From positions 997,001 through 1,061,000 of the forward strand of contig JAYKKI010000040.1 of NCBI GenBank assembly GCA_039881145.1: 64,000 nucleotides of DNA, written 5' to 3'. Under the pieces are notes generated by a model, which saw only the letters and a program-made list of their open reading frames with translations, was not told where the DNA came from and did not search any database. The DNA comes from Druceiella hillmani (taxonomy: Eukaryota; Arthropoda; Insecta; Lepidoptera; Hepialidae). A program made the position numbers and the translations under genes. Positions 44,650 to 57,432 of this stretch are shown here, piece after piece (position 1 is the first letter of the stretch; each line of letters opens with the position of its first letter).

Positions 44650-44782
44650 AGAATCTAATAAAGCAAGGTTTACCTGTAAGTTAAAGTAACGTAAATCAAT
44701 CACGAATCGTTGCGACTCGTTAATTTAAGTAGCCAGCAGTATTTAGATCTAGTAATAATTAAATTTTAATATCCTGCTTACA
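44650..44782 (+). repeat. BEL-1 right LTR (internally deleted)
   Basis: Begins GAATCTAATAAAGCAAGG and ends CTTACA. Shorter than the left LTR by one ~75-bp deletion. A C-rich homopolymer (about 13 C, 44,834-44,846) lies ~50 bp beyond it. Confidence 0.75.
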
Positions 44783-45506
44783 CGTTATAACACCAAAAAT
44801 ACTTTACGCAATGAGGTATGCGAAAAAAAATCACCCCCCCCCCCCATTTACATGTAAGAAATTTAAAACAACAATTTTGCTAGATTTTATTTTATAGTTT
44901 TTTTAAGCGTTATAAATATTATAACCCGAAATTTCAGCTTTATAATACTAATAGCCTGCGTCTAAACGGATGTTATCTTTTGACGGACGGACAAACAGAT
45001 ATGGCAGACTATAAGTACCCTTGATTTAAAAATGGAAACTTAAAAATGAACCTCATGCGACCGCAACTCAAATTTCATTAATTTTATTATATAAATCTCA
45101 AATGTACGAATACAGGTGCAAATTGGTCCTTCAATTTCGTCAATAAAATTTTAGACGAGTGAGTGGAAAATCTTGATGTAAACCTGAATGTATATTAGAA
45201 CTTGTATTTACGTCAAGAATTCGGCGTAAATTTGGAAGGAAATTTCGGTATAACGCTAATTGCTAAAAGGGTCGTTAAGAACTTAGGACAAGTAGGTTCG
45301 TGAACAAAACTTACATAAAATTATGACAAATGTCCTCTCAAATGTCTCAACAAATGCGTTCGAAGTTATATAAATTGTTTGCCATTATTTTACTTTAGCG
45401 ATATACATTTATTCGTCCACTATAGAACATGCCGTTACCATTTCTATACAATAAATATACTTTAACTCGTAGAAAGTCATGTGGGAATGATTAAAATTTT
45501 ATAGTC

Positions 45507-46170
45507 GGTCGAAAATTATTATATGCATAGACATGTGAATTATAAAGGAGTTTTTGAACAAGTGAATAAATATTTTATTAAAGGAATGGAATTTATTTAT
45601 TTGTACTTGAATCAATAGGTGCAAATAAAAAAGGTATCTTGAAATTTAAGTTCTTTCTTAGTTGAAGGTAACTGATCGAAAATGATTATTTGCATAGACA
45701 TATGAATTATAAAGGAGTTTTTGAACAAGTGAATAAATATTTTATTAAAGGAATGGAATTTATTTATTTGTACTTGAATCAATAGGTGCAAATTACAAAA
45801 GGTATCTTGAAATTTAAGTTCTTTCTTAGTTGAATGTAACTGATCGAAAATGATTATTTGCATAGACATATGAATTATAAAGGAGTTTTTGAACAAGTGA
45901 ATAAATATTTTATTAAAGGAATGGAATTTATTTATTTAGACTTGAATCAATAGGTGCAAATAAAAAAGATATCTTGAAATTTAAGTTCTTTCTTAGTTGA
46001 ATGTAACTGATCGAAAATGATTATTTCCATAGACATATGAATTATAAAGGAGTTTTTGAACAAGTGAATAAATATTTTTTTAAAGGAATGGTATTTATAT
46101 ATTTAGACTTGAATCAATAGGTGCAAATAAAAAAGTTATCGGGAAATTTAACTTCTTTCTTGAAAATCTT
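45507..46170 (+). repeat. 167-bp tandem repeat, ~4 copies
   Basis: Copies start at 45,507, 45,674, 45,842 and 46,009 (period 167-168). Each contains GATCGAAAATGATTAT, AAAGGAGTTTTTGAACAAGT, TTATTTATTT.TACTTGAATC and TTAAGTTCTTTCTTAG. The inner copies are almost identical; the outer ones are more diverged. Units 2 and 3 carry a single, strongly diverged copy (about 54,035-54,170 and 61,380-61,500), so the tandem state arose in unit 1 only. The 94-codon minus-strand frame across two copies is an artefact of periodicity. Confidence 0.96.
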
Positions 46171-49100
46171 TTAAAATTAGATGGAAATAAATGTTTACCT
46201 TGTTTAAGAGCGTCAAGTGTGTTTCTCAATATTAAAGTATTTTATTCTAATCTATCTGATAATTTAAACTAATGTAGACGATGAAACCTCAAAAAGTATA
46301 AATAGGAAATTCCAAAATGTATTATTTCGATTGACTGGAACTAATGGGTAAAAGAGGAGAATTTATATAAATTAAAAAACTTTATTGAAACTGATTTTAG
46401 GTTAGGTTCCCTTTATTTGATAGAGCTACTCTCATATTACTGCGATAGAAGGAGAAATGTCTGTCTGCGAACTTCTGTTTTGGTTACCACATGAGCTTGA
46501 TTATACTTTTCAAGTTCAAAGGAGGATCGCGGTTCGCATTGAACTACTGACTTCCAAATTATCATTGTGCAAATAACTGGTTAAAGTTTCGTCTCATCTG
46601 TTCTTCCTCATCAACTCTAATCTTCAAACACCTCGTTTTCCGATTATCATATATTTCACGCAATTATGCGATATAAATTTAAAGGTATGGACTATGTTAA
46701 AATTGAACATATCCAATTTTTCAGTCAAAAAAATTGTATAGGAAACCAATTACATCTCTGCATAGATCTTTACAACAAGTGATACATCACGATGATGTTT
46801 ATTTTTTGAAGACTGATTTCAGATTTGTTAGTTGACAAGTTTATATATTTATCCAAAAATAGATTAAAGATAGTTTCTGAAACCATTTGAAACTGCAAGT
46901 CACTGATACTTATTAAAATTAAACTACTTAATAAAATTAAATTCTAATAATAAATTAAAATTTGGCCTTTTAAAATATAAATTAAGATTCGAATAGTTAA
47001 TAAATTCTAGTATCCCTCAGAATCGAATATCGATTCTAAGGGGTATTTGAATTTGTGTCGTTATATTCACGTTAGAATATTTTTATAACAATATGCCATA
47101 CCATGATTTGAATTTAGTAGCACCAACTATCAAAGCCAGAAAGCTAATAAGCTTAGATCTTTATTATTTTGGCTAATAAAGAAAAGTATTAAGAAGATAT
47201 TAAAATTATTCAATATGGCTAACGCATCCTTTTCGAATATTTTTCGTTCTGGACGACAAAGTCGCAGGCAAAAATAGACAAGATTAAAATTTCATAGTAA
47301 CCATACACAAGGGGTCAATGGATTTACATGTGTAAAAGCTGGGATGATATTTCACTCCTAATATGAGGGATATATTACTAATTGATCTTATGCGTGTTGT
47401 TGTAATGACGCTAATCGAGGCTTTGATTATGTAACTTAAATAGTCATGAATATAAAGACTTCTGGAAATATACTCATAACACTGTAAATGTCTTATGTTC
47501 TTCAGTAAGGGATTAAGATTGAATGTTGATAGTTACTCTAAAAACATGACAGCACTACCGAAACATAAAGAAGAGAATGTTACTCTCAACTCGTTTTATT
47601 TGCAACTAAATTTAAATACAATTCTATCTCTTATCAAAAAGATAATGGAAATTATGTTATTCCTGTGAAATTGTTATTTATATGGATGTATGGTACACGG
47701 ATGTAAACAATGGCATATATATATGAAAGAACTGGACTTGCTGTAAAAAAATATAAAAATAAAATATGGTAAACCTAACTATAATTAAATTCCATTAAAT
47801 TTATATTGAATTAACTTAAGTTAACGTTAATGACCCAAAAAAAGGACGAGTAAAACGGAAAATAAAACGCAAATATCTATCACCATAAAGGGAGAAACAA
47901 ATAAACATAAAATCACAAATATCCCTCTTGGACACGCGGTTTTCTTGCCAAAATGACTAACGCTGCTCGCTTTTAATTAAAAAAGATTGTTATTTGACGT
48001 GATACAAGAAAATAAACTGCTTGCATGCCCACACGTAATATAACATAACACATAAATATAATAATAAACGAAAACAAGCTCTCTTTTATCGAGATGTATA
48101 ACTATCGGTGAATTAATATTAAATCCTTTTGCCTTAGGATAACTCGATATTTATTTACCGTTACGTTATATACCTACTGATGAGACCAAAATAATAATTA
48201 AAGCATTAAACAAAAATTATTACATTAAACTAATGCTTTTATTTATAGAATTTCCTTATTAATTGTTACACTGAGCCGTCATATCCATGGTTACACTTTT
48301 GTTAAAGTAACAAACAACAATGAATATATTTATGGCCTCTAATAAAAATCCTGTTACACCACTCCGTGACTCGTATTGCGAAAAACCAATGTGTTCTCGG
48401 GAATCAGATGTGTCAACAATAATTTTTTTTCAAATGTTTTGTGCGAACAAGTATTAAATATTGTTACGAAACTCGAATATTCGAAATTATATTTATATTT
48501 ACGGCTCGGGTTTAACATAAATTGGACGTAACATTATAGTACCAGGTTACATCGTGAAAGAATTGAATGGAATATAAACTAATTCCTGGGACCAAGACTG
48601 GTATAGAGATTTGTTAAACTTCCTCTCGAATGTAAAAATTCAGTCGCGGCACGATATAATTTTATGCAATTTATATAAACCCTTTAAAGTACGGATAGTT
48701 CATAAAATTTGATGATTAATTTGAATTTGAAGGGTAAGAAGATGGAATATTACTACTCGAAAATTACTATCTACGCAAATTATAGAAGTGTAAATAATTT
48801 TTGCGAAATTATGGTGAGAAATACACAATTATGTTGAAAGTACTTTTCACTAAGCCTATTTTACTTTTTCAAAGTAATTATAAAATTTGTTCAATTGTAA
48901 GAGATTTCTTCGGAAGTAGTGTGTCTGTAATATTAAATTTACGAGTAAATTTAACATTTAAATATAAAAATTAAAATTGTGTCATTTAGAAATATTAAAA
49001 CATGGAAAATATAAATTCCCAACTTGAGAAGTAAAAATATACGCATCAAACACTCTTTGTGATCAATATTTTCATTTTCATTTCTAAGGATATAAAGGTC

Positions 49101-49199
49101 AAAGCTAAACTTATTCCTAATCCCGAAACGACAAAATGTAGTAAATTATTCATGAATTAAGCAATTTGTTGCGTGGAAAATCAATGTCGATCTATTTTA

Positions 49200-49640
49200 A
49201 AATTTACCTTTTTGAGACTTAGGTAAATCATTAGAAATTTTTTTGCCTTTTTCGTCAATTTCGCCATTTTTCGATTTTTGGTCAATTTTTTTAAATTTCA
49301 TCAATTTTTCCGATTTTTTGACATTTTTCCCTATTTTGTGCTCATTTAAACATATTTCGACCATTTTTAACTTTTGAGTTTTCATTAGCTTCGATTAGTC
49401 TAGGCTATTTCAATATATGTCAAGTTAGGCTAGGTTAGGTTAAGTTAAGTTACGTTAGGTTGGGTTAGGTTAGGTTAGGTCAGATTAGGTTAGTTTAGAT
49501 TCCCTTTACGTTTTTGCAGTGTTTTTTGCTATTTTCGGCCAATTTGACAATTTTTTGGTCTTTTTCGCCATTTTTTGATAATTTCGCCATTTTTCGATTG
49601 TAGGTTCCGAAATAGAGAAGTTGATATATTTTGCGAATAT
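49200..49640. repeat. (TTAGG)n tract between low-complexity TCGCCATTTTT blocks
   Basis: 49,423-49,498 consists of degenerate GGTTA repeats, a rotation of the insect telomere motif TTAGG, including GGTTAGGTTAGGTTAGGT. On both sides (49,230-49,380 and 49,500-49,605) lies a cryptic repeat of TTTTTCGCCATTTTT, CAATTTTTT and similar words. Comparison with unit 2 (57,985-58,110) shows the whole block to be inserted in unit 1, so it may have entered as one piece. Confidence 0.85.
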
Positions 49641-50226
49641 AATAGCCCTGAATATACCATGCACCATACTTTTCTTCATTTTCCATTATCTTCGATCTTC
49701 TTGTAAATGATGCACGCAATTAAAATTTTTCAAATAAAAAACGGGTGCACAAATATTTCAATTATATTTGCGGAGGACATTCGCTGTTGATTTTTTCCAT
49801 ATTACCCCGTACAAATAATTTAAGAGTCAAGTTTTGTTATCGACAAAATAACATTTATTTCTATGAAAATAAAAGTTAGTCATAATTAACTTATACATTC
49901 TTCGTTATTCTAACAAATTTTATTGTATATTCAGGAGTCGGTTTGAAACATAAAAAAAATTTTCAGCGCTCTCATTTTATCTCTATTTTAAAGAGAACAA
50001 AATCGAAGGGTTTGATGAGTGCATATCTTCCAGAAGTTAGAAGTTATAATAACAGTATTCAAATATTTTTTCCTGCCACTTCCTTCATGAAGTCTGTGAG
50101 ATTGAATTGCTTCATTGAAATAAATATAAGAAGATTAGTCTAAAGTAAGACGCGCGATTATGTAATTAAATTATTTCTATGTAAAAAAAATTAAATACGA
50201 AACTGGTTCAATGCAAAATCCCGCAC

Positions 50227-50300
50227 TTCAATGCAAACTCCCGATCATCCAAAATATATTTGGTTCAATGCAAACTCCCGATCATCCAAAATATATTCAA
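50227..50300 (+). repeat. ~39-bp direct duplication
   Basis: TTCAATGCAAACTCCCGATC followed by ATCCAAAATATAT occurs twice in succession. Unit 2 has a single GGTTCAAAGCACACTCCCGA at 58,708. Confidence 0.85.
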
Positions 50301-52864
50301 ATTACCCATTTTAGGACGAATTGAAGGGATGGTGCACTTATAGACTCATAAAGTATACTTAAATTTGAGTTGTGGTGAGATAGATTTCGTTTTTTTTAAT
50401 GGTCTATGAACACTTTTTAACACCATAATTTACAAAATGTGTAGTATATAATTGGTGATCGAGTGACATGGTTAAACATGTTTATATTAAAAAAGTAACT
50501 GTTAGTATATTATGTTAAAATAGCGTTGCTATTATACATTTTCATAATATTATGATTAGAATAACGAAATATTTAGTCTAACTTTGCTTGGATATCAAAA
50601 TAGGACAATATAAGTTATAAATTATTACCACTACCAACTAATTTTTCATACTTCATGGAATCAATGCTAGTTTTTCTTTTTTGTTTTTTTTTTGATAATT
50701 AAATTTGTACTTGAAATAATTTAGTTTTCTTGCTAGAAAGGGTTGTTAACCCTTTTAAGTTTAAAGCCGATAGTGTTAGTAACACAATCAGGTAATATTT
50801 ATGAGAATCTCGTGAGCAAAGTTTTTGTAGTTCGTTTGTGTTTTTCATTAAAAATAAATTAAGAGATTCAATGTTTGTTAAAATGGTAATACATTGTTAA
50901 AGTAGTTAACAACATAGTTGAAACAACTTAGTGTAGTTTCAGAAAATCTTGCTCAAAATATAAACATTATAAAATATAAACTCTTTTCATGAAAACGTTT
51001 GAGTGGAATTTAGTTTTAGTGTGGGTGGAAATTTAAAATCGATTCAACAATTAGATATATGATTATCGGAAAATATTTATGTTGTGTATGTAAATATCTA
51101 AATACATTAAAACTGATAGCACACAATACGGTATTTTGTAATTATCAATTGAACATATTATAAACAGTCCCATGATTGTCTCATATACAATATTTTATGT
51201 GAATCAGTTCAATAAGTTTTAGGTTATCAAATAATTTTAAGCGTTTTTTATTAACTAGTTTTAATGTTCTTATAGTATCACCTCGTTATCTCTATATCCG
51301 ATTGTGTGTCACTGTTCACCAAAATCTTATCCGTGTAGCTTAAAAACTTAAAATTTGGCATGTATAGCTAATACAGGCATGAAAGCTTAAATAATTACAA
51401 AGTTTGGTGGCGCGACACTATTTTTTATATTTACTTAATAGTATTTCTACATTGCTAAGAAAATATAACATTATATTCATAAAAGTATTTTTAATTGAGT
51501 AACCAATATTTAATCTTGACCTGTAATGTATAAAATGAATGGTAACGTATTCTCGAACTCATTTATACGCAAAAAATTAAGTAAAATTAAGATATAGTTT
51601 GTCTGCTGCGGCTCTGTGTCTACTAAAATATTAATTGCAAATATTTTTCTGAGTACTCGATGAATTCGATATCGAAGAAAAAGTATACGTAACCTTTTAA
51701 AATTCAACGTTAAATTATTCACCATTCCATTTAAGTTTGTGTAGATAGATGGTAGTAAAAATATTAATATGTACGCATATACCCATTTCCCATATTGAAA
51801 TACTAAGCAAATATTTCGTTTCTTTCTTGAACAACTTAACGATTTTGCAACTTTTTAAAAATTTAACGTAACACATTTGTACATTTTACGTGCGGTGATA
51901 GTATGATGTTATGAAATTTTTTTTCTTATAAACCAGTACTCCGAATTTGCATTATATTTATTTAATTGCAGACAGATAGGAGAATCATTCAGCACACTCA
52001 TATAATTTCTCGTCCACTTATGAAAAGTTTCCATAAAAGGTGTAAAAATACTTATTGGAGCGTATTTGAGATATAGTTTTGATCATCTAAGCCTTACGAA
52101 TTAAATTCTTTTTACCCAAAAGTCGATAAAAGCATATAAATATGGCGAAAAAATAAATTTATATTATAAGTAAACCAAAAGGTCAATTTAAAGATAATAA
52201 TAATTGTTCAAGGAAAGACTATAAATCAAATGCTCAAAGCCCATTTCGTAGGCACATCGGTAGCCAGATCTCAACCTTGTGTTTTTTTATTAAGATACCA
52301 AAAAAGAAAAAGTTTAAAGATTTAATAACGCAATTATGAGCATTTCTCAGTGACGTGAACACGTCTGCCTCTAATATTCAAAGCTATTTATACCCATATT
52401 AAATAATTAAATCACACAACGTAAATATTTTATTGTTGCTAATCATGTGTCTACTGGTGGAATTTATTTTATGTATTCTATTGAAAAATTCTCGGTGCTC
52501 TCATTTTATCTCTGTTTTAAGGTGGCAAAATCAAGAGGGGTTGGACGAGTGCATTACTTTCAGAAGTAAGTTATAATAGAAATATTTTTTAAGCAATCTT
52601 CTTCGTGAATTCTATGAAACTGAATTACTTATTTAAAATAAATCTAAGAAGATTAGCCTGAAATACGAAAAGATTAATTCAACTTTAATTTAATTATTTT
52701 AATGCGAAATGTTAATTTAATAATTTAAATGCGATGATCACATAATTATCTGATATGCAATATTTTATGTGAATTAGTTCAATATGTTTTAGGTTATTGA
52801 ACGACAAAAATATTTATTGCACTTGCATTGCATTATCACCTACACACCTTATTAAATACATCAA

Positions 52865-52970
<106 letters not shown>

Positions 52971-55900
52971 GTAGCATGCTACTGATAATAATTATACTTT
53001 AGTCGAAGCTTGAAACCATACTTATTGAATTACGGTGAGCTTAGTCACCAAGCTACGATTACAGCTACGACGAAAATATGGTAGGTAAGAAACTTTTAGA
53101 AAGCTATTGAGATTTAAAAAGAACTCAGAATGTGTACTCATAGTAAATGTTACAATTTTCATAGTTTTTAGGTAACCGATGGCACTCGTCTTTAACTTCT
53201 ATAACAATATATAATTATTTTTGCTGACATTAATACTTTTAATTGGTTTTTATTCGAATATATTGATAGAAGTACAAAAACTGCAAAATTTTTATTTATC
53301 GTAAACCTTGTGTATATGACTTACTAACACTAACAATTTAAAACTTAAAGTGATTGTTACATGCGAGAAAATAGAAAAAGTAATTGTTTAAAGTACCAAT
53401 TAACCAAACATTAATAAATAATTTGATGAAATCGTCAATTATTAATTTTGTAATACTTACGTTTCGTAACAGTATTCTATATCCTAATATTTATTTGATT
53501 AATCTACTTGATTTAATCTAATCAACATGTTTATCCAAATCATTTGAAAATGTGAATTTTTCTTAAAATTTAAAATGTTTTAACAATATAAATTATCATG
53601 TGCAAAATTGCACCGCGACATAAATGTCAATAAAAAAGTCTGCTATATTAATACACAGGTGCAAACAGATCCATCAATAAAACTTTATAGAAATGGATGA
53701 AAAATCTTTGTGCAAACCTGGATATATGTTGGAACTTATATTTACACCAATGGTTTGATGTAAATTGAGAGAGAAATTTTAGTACAAGGCTAAATTGATA
53801 AAACTAAGACAAGTAGTTCGGTGAACAAAACAAGTATAAAGTTTTGATAAATGTTCTCTCGAATGTAACTATTGGGTCCGTTGTTGTATAAATAGTATGC
53901 CATTATTTTACTTAAATGGGATATATTAGTCATGTGCTACAGGACATACAGTAAACAGTTTTGTAAAATATTTTTTACTCGTAGAAAAATATGTTGAAAT
54001 TATTGTTTTTTTTTGTAATTGAGTATTATTAGTCAAAAATTATTGTTTGCGTAGACAATCGAATTATGAAAGATTTAGGTAGAAGCGGGTAAGTCTTTCA
54101 TTAAACAAATGGACCTTATTAGTTGATACTTGAATAAATGGACACATAGACAATAATACTTGTTTAAGGGAAAATGTTTAAAATTGGACCGAAATATCTG
54201 TTTATATTTTCTTAAAAATATAATGGTATCGGTACAATTATTAATTATTAGATTTAATGACAGAATTATCTAATTGTTTCACGGCTCTTAGGATAGAACC
54301 AAAAGTGATAACATTCTTTTAAATACACATATACTTAAACAAAACAAGGGTATAAACAAACCAGATACGATATTTGTTTAAATTATGCACCTTTAATGTT
54401 CTTAAGTAACAACTACCTAGACCTGTTCTGTTCTGAAATTACAAGTTATGAATTTAATACCTTATGTTCCTTTAATTTATAGGTAAGTGTTTAATTCAAA
54501 CCATTAATACTTTATGGTACAAGTAATTGTTATTAGTAAGTAATACATTCAACCAAGCAAATATTTTGATTCCTTTAAAAATAGAGAAAGCGGTATTTAA
54601 AAAACCAATCAAGAATTGTGTGGCAAATGTACCGAGGATTAGAATTTCACTCATACTACCCGAAACAATAAACTGTTGAGTATTTTCAGGTTGTAAATTA
54701 TATTACATTTAGTGTCATAAACACTTCACAGTAAAACGAAATGTTAGACGAACGGACGGTCATCGTGAATGTTTGACAGTTAAACATCCATTAGATTAAA
54801 ATTAAACAAGGTAAATTACCAGTTAATCTCATGCGTGCAGTTTTAGTAATGCTTTATTAAACAACATAAAATAGTGTGATAATCGTGGCTTTGATTAAAC
54901 AATATAAATACTCGTGTAAATAAAGTCAAACTTGTGTAAATAGGCACCGACTTCAAAAATAAGTAACATATTTATTCATTGTGAATAAATATCTATTAAA
55001 GATATTATTCTATATAAATATATTATTCTTTAATTTTTTTTTGATGTCGGTTAATAACAAATATACGAATATTGGAATTCTGGACGCCTCTGGACCTGGT
55101 CCCACGCATGTTTATAATACATGTGGATTTCTTGCAGAAATTACAAACGTTGCTCGCTTTTAATTCAAAATGATCGTTATTTGGCGTGATACAAGAAAAT
55201 AAACTGATTGCATGTCTACTCTTAATGTAATATAATACATAAATATAATAATAAATCGAAACAGGCTCTAGTTTATTGGGATGTATAAAGTTTGAGGGAT
55301 TAATTAATAAATAGTTTTGCTTGGGGTAAACTACTTGACGAAATTGTGTTTTTGTGATTTATCAAGATTTCAATCAACTAATCGATATTTATAAACTTAC
55401 CGATGGAAACAAGTTATTAAATTTGAATAACGTTTTAAAATAAATTTAAATTATTATTTTAAATTATCGCTTTTATTTACATACATGTTTAAATATTATA
55501 CTGAACCACCATCTGCATGGTAAACGTTTTGTGAAAGTCACAAACAACAATGAATATTTTTACGGTCTCTAATGAAAATTCTGCTTCACCACACCACGAC
55601 TTGTATTGCGGAAAACAAATAAAATATAAAGAATCAGATGTGTTAACACTAAATTTTCTTTCAAATATTTTGGGCGAGTAAACAGTAAATCTTAATACGA
55701 ACCTCGAATATTTTAACTTATATTTACGGCTCGGGTTGAATATAAATTGAACGTAACATTTTAGTAAAAGGTCAAATTGTGAAAGGGTGGAATAGAACTT
55801 ATGTAGACAAATTTTGGGGATCAAAACTCGTATAAATTTTCGATAAACGTCCTCTCGAATGTGATAATTTAGAGTGATGCCATGTTGTGTGGGTTGCCAT

Positions 55901-56489
55901 TAATTTACTGTGATGGATAAGCTATTCGTGTGCTGCAGAATATTCAAAAAACAATTTTATGATTTATTGTAATTCTGTTAAAATAATGATAAATTATGTT
56001 AGGTTAATGATTGATTTGAATATCAGCGGTATTAAGGTGGAATATTACTAATCTAAAATTAACATCTACGCAAATTGTAATTATGTAAGCAATTTAAAAA
56101 GAAAATTTAGAGACAAAATTTATAAGTATCGTTGCGTACAAATTAAAATTTATGGAAGTATACATTGGTACTGAAAATAAATGCCGATATTATTAAATTT
56201 TCCAGAAAAGAAGTATCGGCAAATATGTCTAGTAAACAATAAGGAAAACAACACCATCATTAGAAAGCAATTTTAATATGGAGCAATAATTATTACACAG
56301 TTAACTTAAAAAATGCTGTGAGAAAAGAGTTGTGACTGTGCCTATATGTCGCACAAATCCCGTGATTGGCTATTGAAGAGTAATGTGGAGCCTTGGGAAG
56401 AAGGAATGAAGGAGTGAGCTGCAATTTGCCGACGTCAATACTGTTAACGTTTTTAGGTTGTCATATACCAGTGATGTTTTAGAACCTTT

Positions 56490-56957
56490 CCTCGGTACCA
56501 TATCAGATTCGACTATTATTTAATGTGCCGTTGATAGTGAAGATGGTATCTGTAACTGGTTTTTCGAAGAAAATAATATAGTGATTCTTGACAAAATGTT
56601 TCATCATTCCCTACGAGATCTTGATTCTTGTGGATATGAGATGCAAAACCGTCCAAAAAAACTAAGGCAACAGGCGACACACAGTTAACTAACAAACAAG
56701 CCAATAAATCCAGATTGGTAACTGTAGGTCGTTGCGTCATGGAAATGGCTAATGCGCGAGTTAAGCGTTTTTATAAACTATTAGGCCTAAATTATTTTAA
56801 TACCGCTTTTTGGAAATTATTTCCAGATAAAGGAAGAACTTGTGCTTTGATAAACACTTTTAACAACCCCATTGTTGACAACATAAATGTAATGGTAGTA
56901 TTGGATTCTATAAACCAAAGATCACGTATTAAATCTTCTGTATTATTACATGATTGA
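56490..56957 (+). pseudogene. PIF/Harbinger (ISL2EU-like) transposase fragment
   Basis: In one frame with two stop codons, the translation follows the end of an ISL2EU-type DDE transposase. Blocks are FLGTISDSTII (position of the GPY...NDA block), NWFFEENNIVILDKMFHHSL (consensus gD..I.DRGFRD; the aspartate is kept, RGF is lost), LTNKQANKSRLVTVGRCVME (consensus LT..EAN.SR.VTK.RW.VE; the glutamate is kept) and MANARVKRFYKLLG, ending FNNPIVDN. The last 81 codons (56,715-56,957) are uninterrupted. The N-terminal half, with the first catalytic aspartate and the DNA-binding domain, is not recognisable upstream. No terminal inverted repeats were found. The insert is absent from unit 1, so it entered unit 2 after the duplication or was lost from unit 1. 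Confidence 0.82.
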
Positions 56958-57362
56958 TAGGAATCTAAATAATAAATGGTAGTTTTGAATAGAGTAAACG
57001 ATTCTCAAGTACAGAAATTTCCTCACCTTATAAGGAAAGAAGTCACAAAGTTTGTATCAGAATTCGCAAGTTATACTGCGGTGAACATATAAATGACCGT
57101 ACTCGATCGAAATGATTCAAGATAACGCACTAAATAATTTGCATATCTATGTACTGTTAAACAATCAAAATATATTGTTATTAGGGGTACGTAAGCAGCC
57201 GATACATGTAAAGGCAAGAACCTATTTCAGGTATATTTTAGACGACAGAAATCGAGAAGGCACATATGCAGCATATAAATATTAATAGAGTTGTTTTGCT
57301 GGCCAACGCACAATAGGTAACTGTAAGTTGAAAAGTCGAAAGCCACCTATGTAAGTCGAAAT

Positions 57363-57432
57363 GCCAATGACTAAAATCTCAAGTACTACGGATACTATCA
57401 TCTGTGGTACTTGATATTTTACAGCCATTGGC
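57363..57432. repeat. Imperfect 24-bp hairpin
   Basis: GCCAATG...AAAATCTCAAGTAC (57,363-57,386) pairs with GTACTTGATATTTT...CCATTGGC (57,407-57,432) around a 20-nt loop with one 2-nt bulge. It lies within the unit-2-specific insert carrying the Harbinger fragment and may be a piece of its inverted repeats. Confidence 0.75.

Larger units (their letters stand above)
42341..44782 (+). mobile_element. BEL/Pao LTR retrotransposon remnant (BEL-1)
   Basis: Left LTR about 42,341-42,551 and right LTR about 44,650-44,782 share CAAGGTTTACC, AATCATGAATCG.TGCGA-like sequence, CAGTATTTAGATCTAGTAAT and ATCCTGCYTACACGT. The right LTR lacks ~75 bp of the left one. TGGTCCTTCGAGC (42,562-42,574), just inside the left LTR, is a sequence commonly found at this position in BEL elements. 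The 2.1-kb interior keeps only eroded gag and protease; reverse transcriptase, RNase H and integrase are missing. It is inserted in unit 1 of the large repeat. No target duplication found. Confidence 0.85.
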
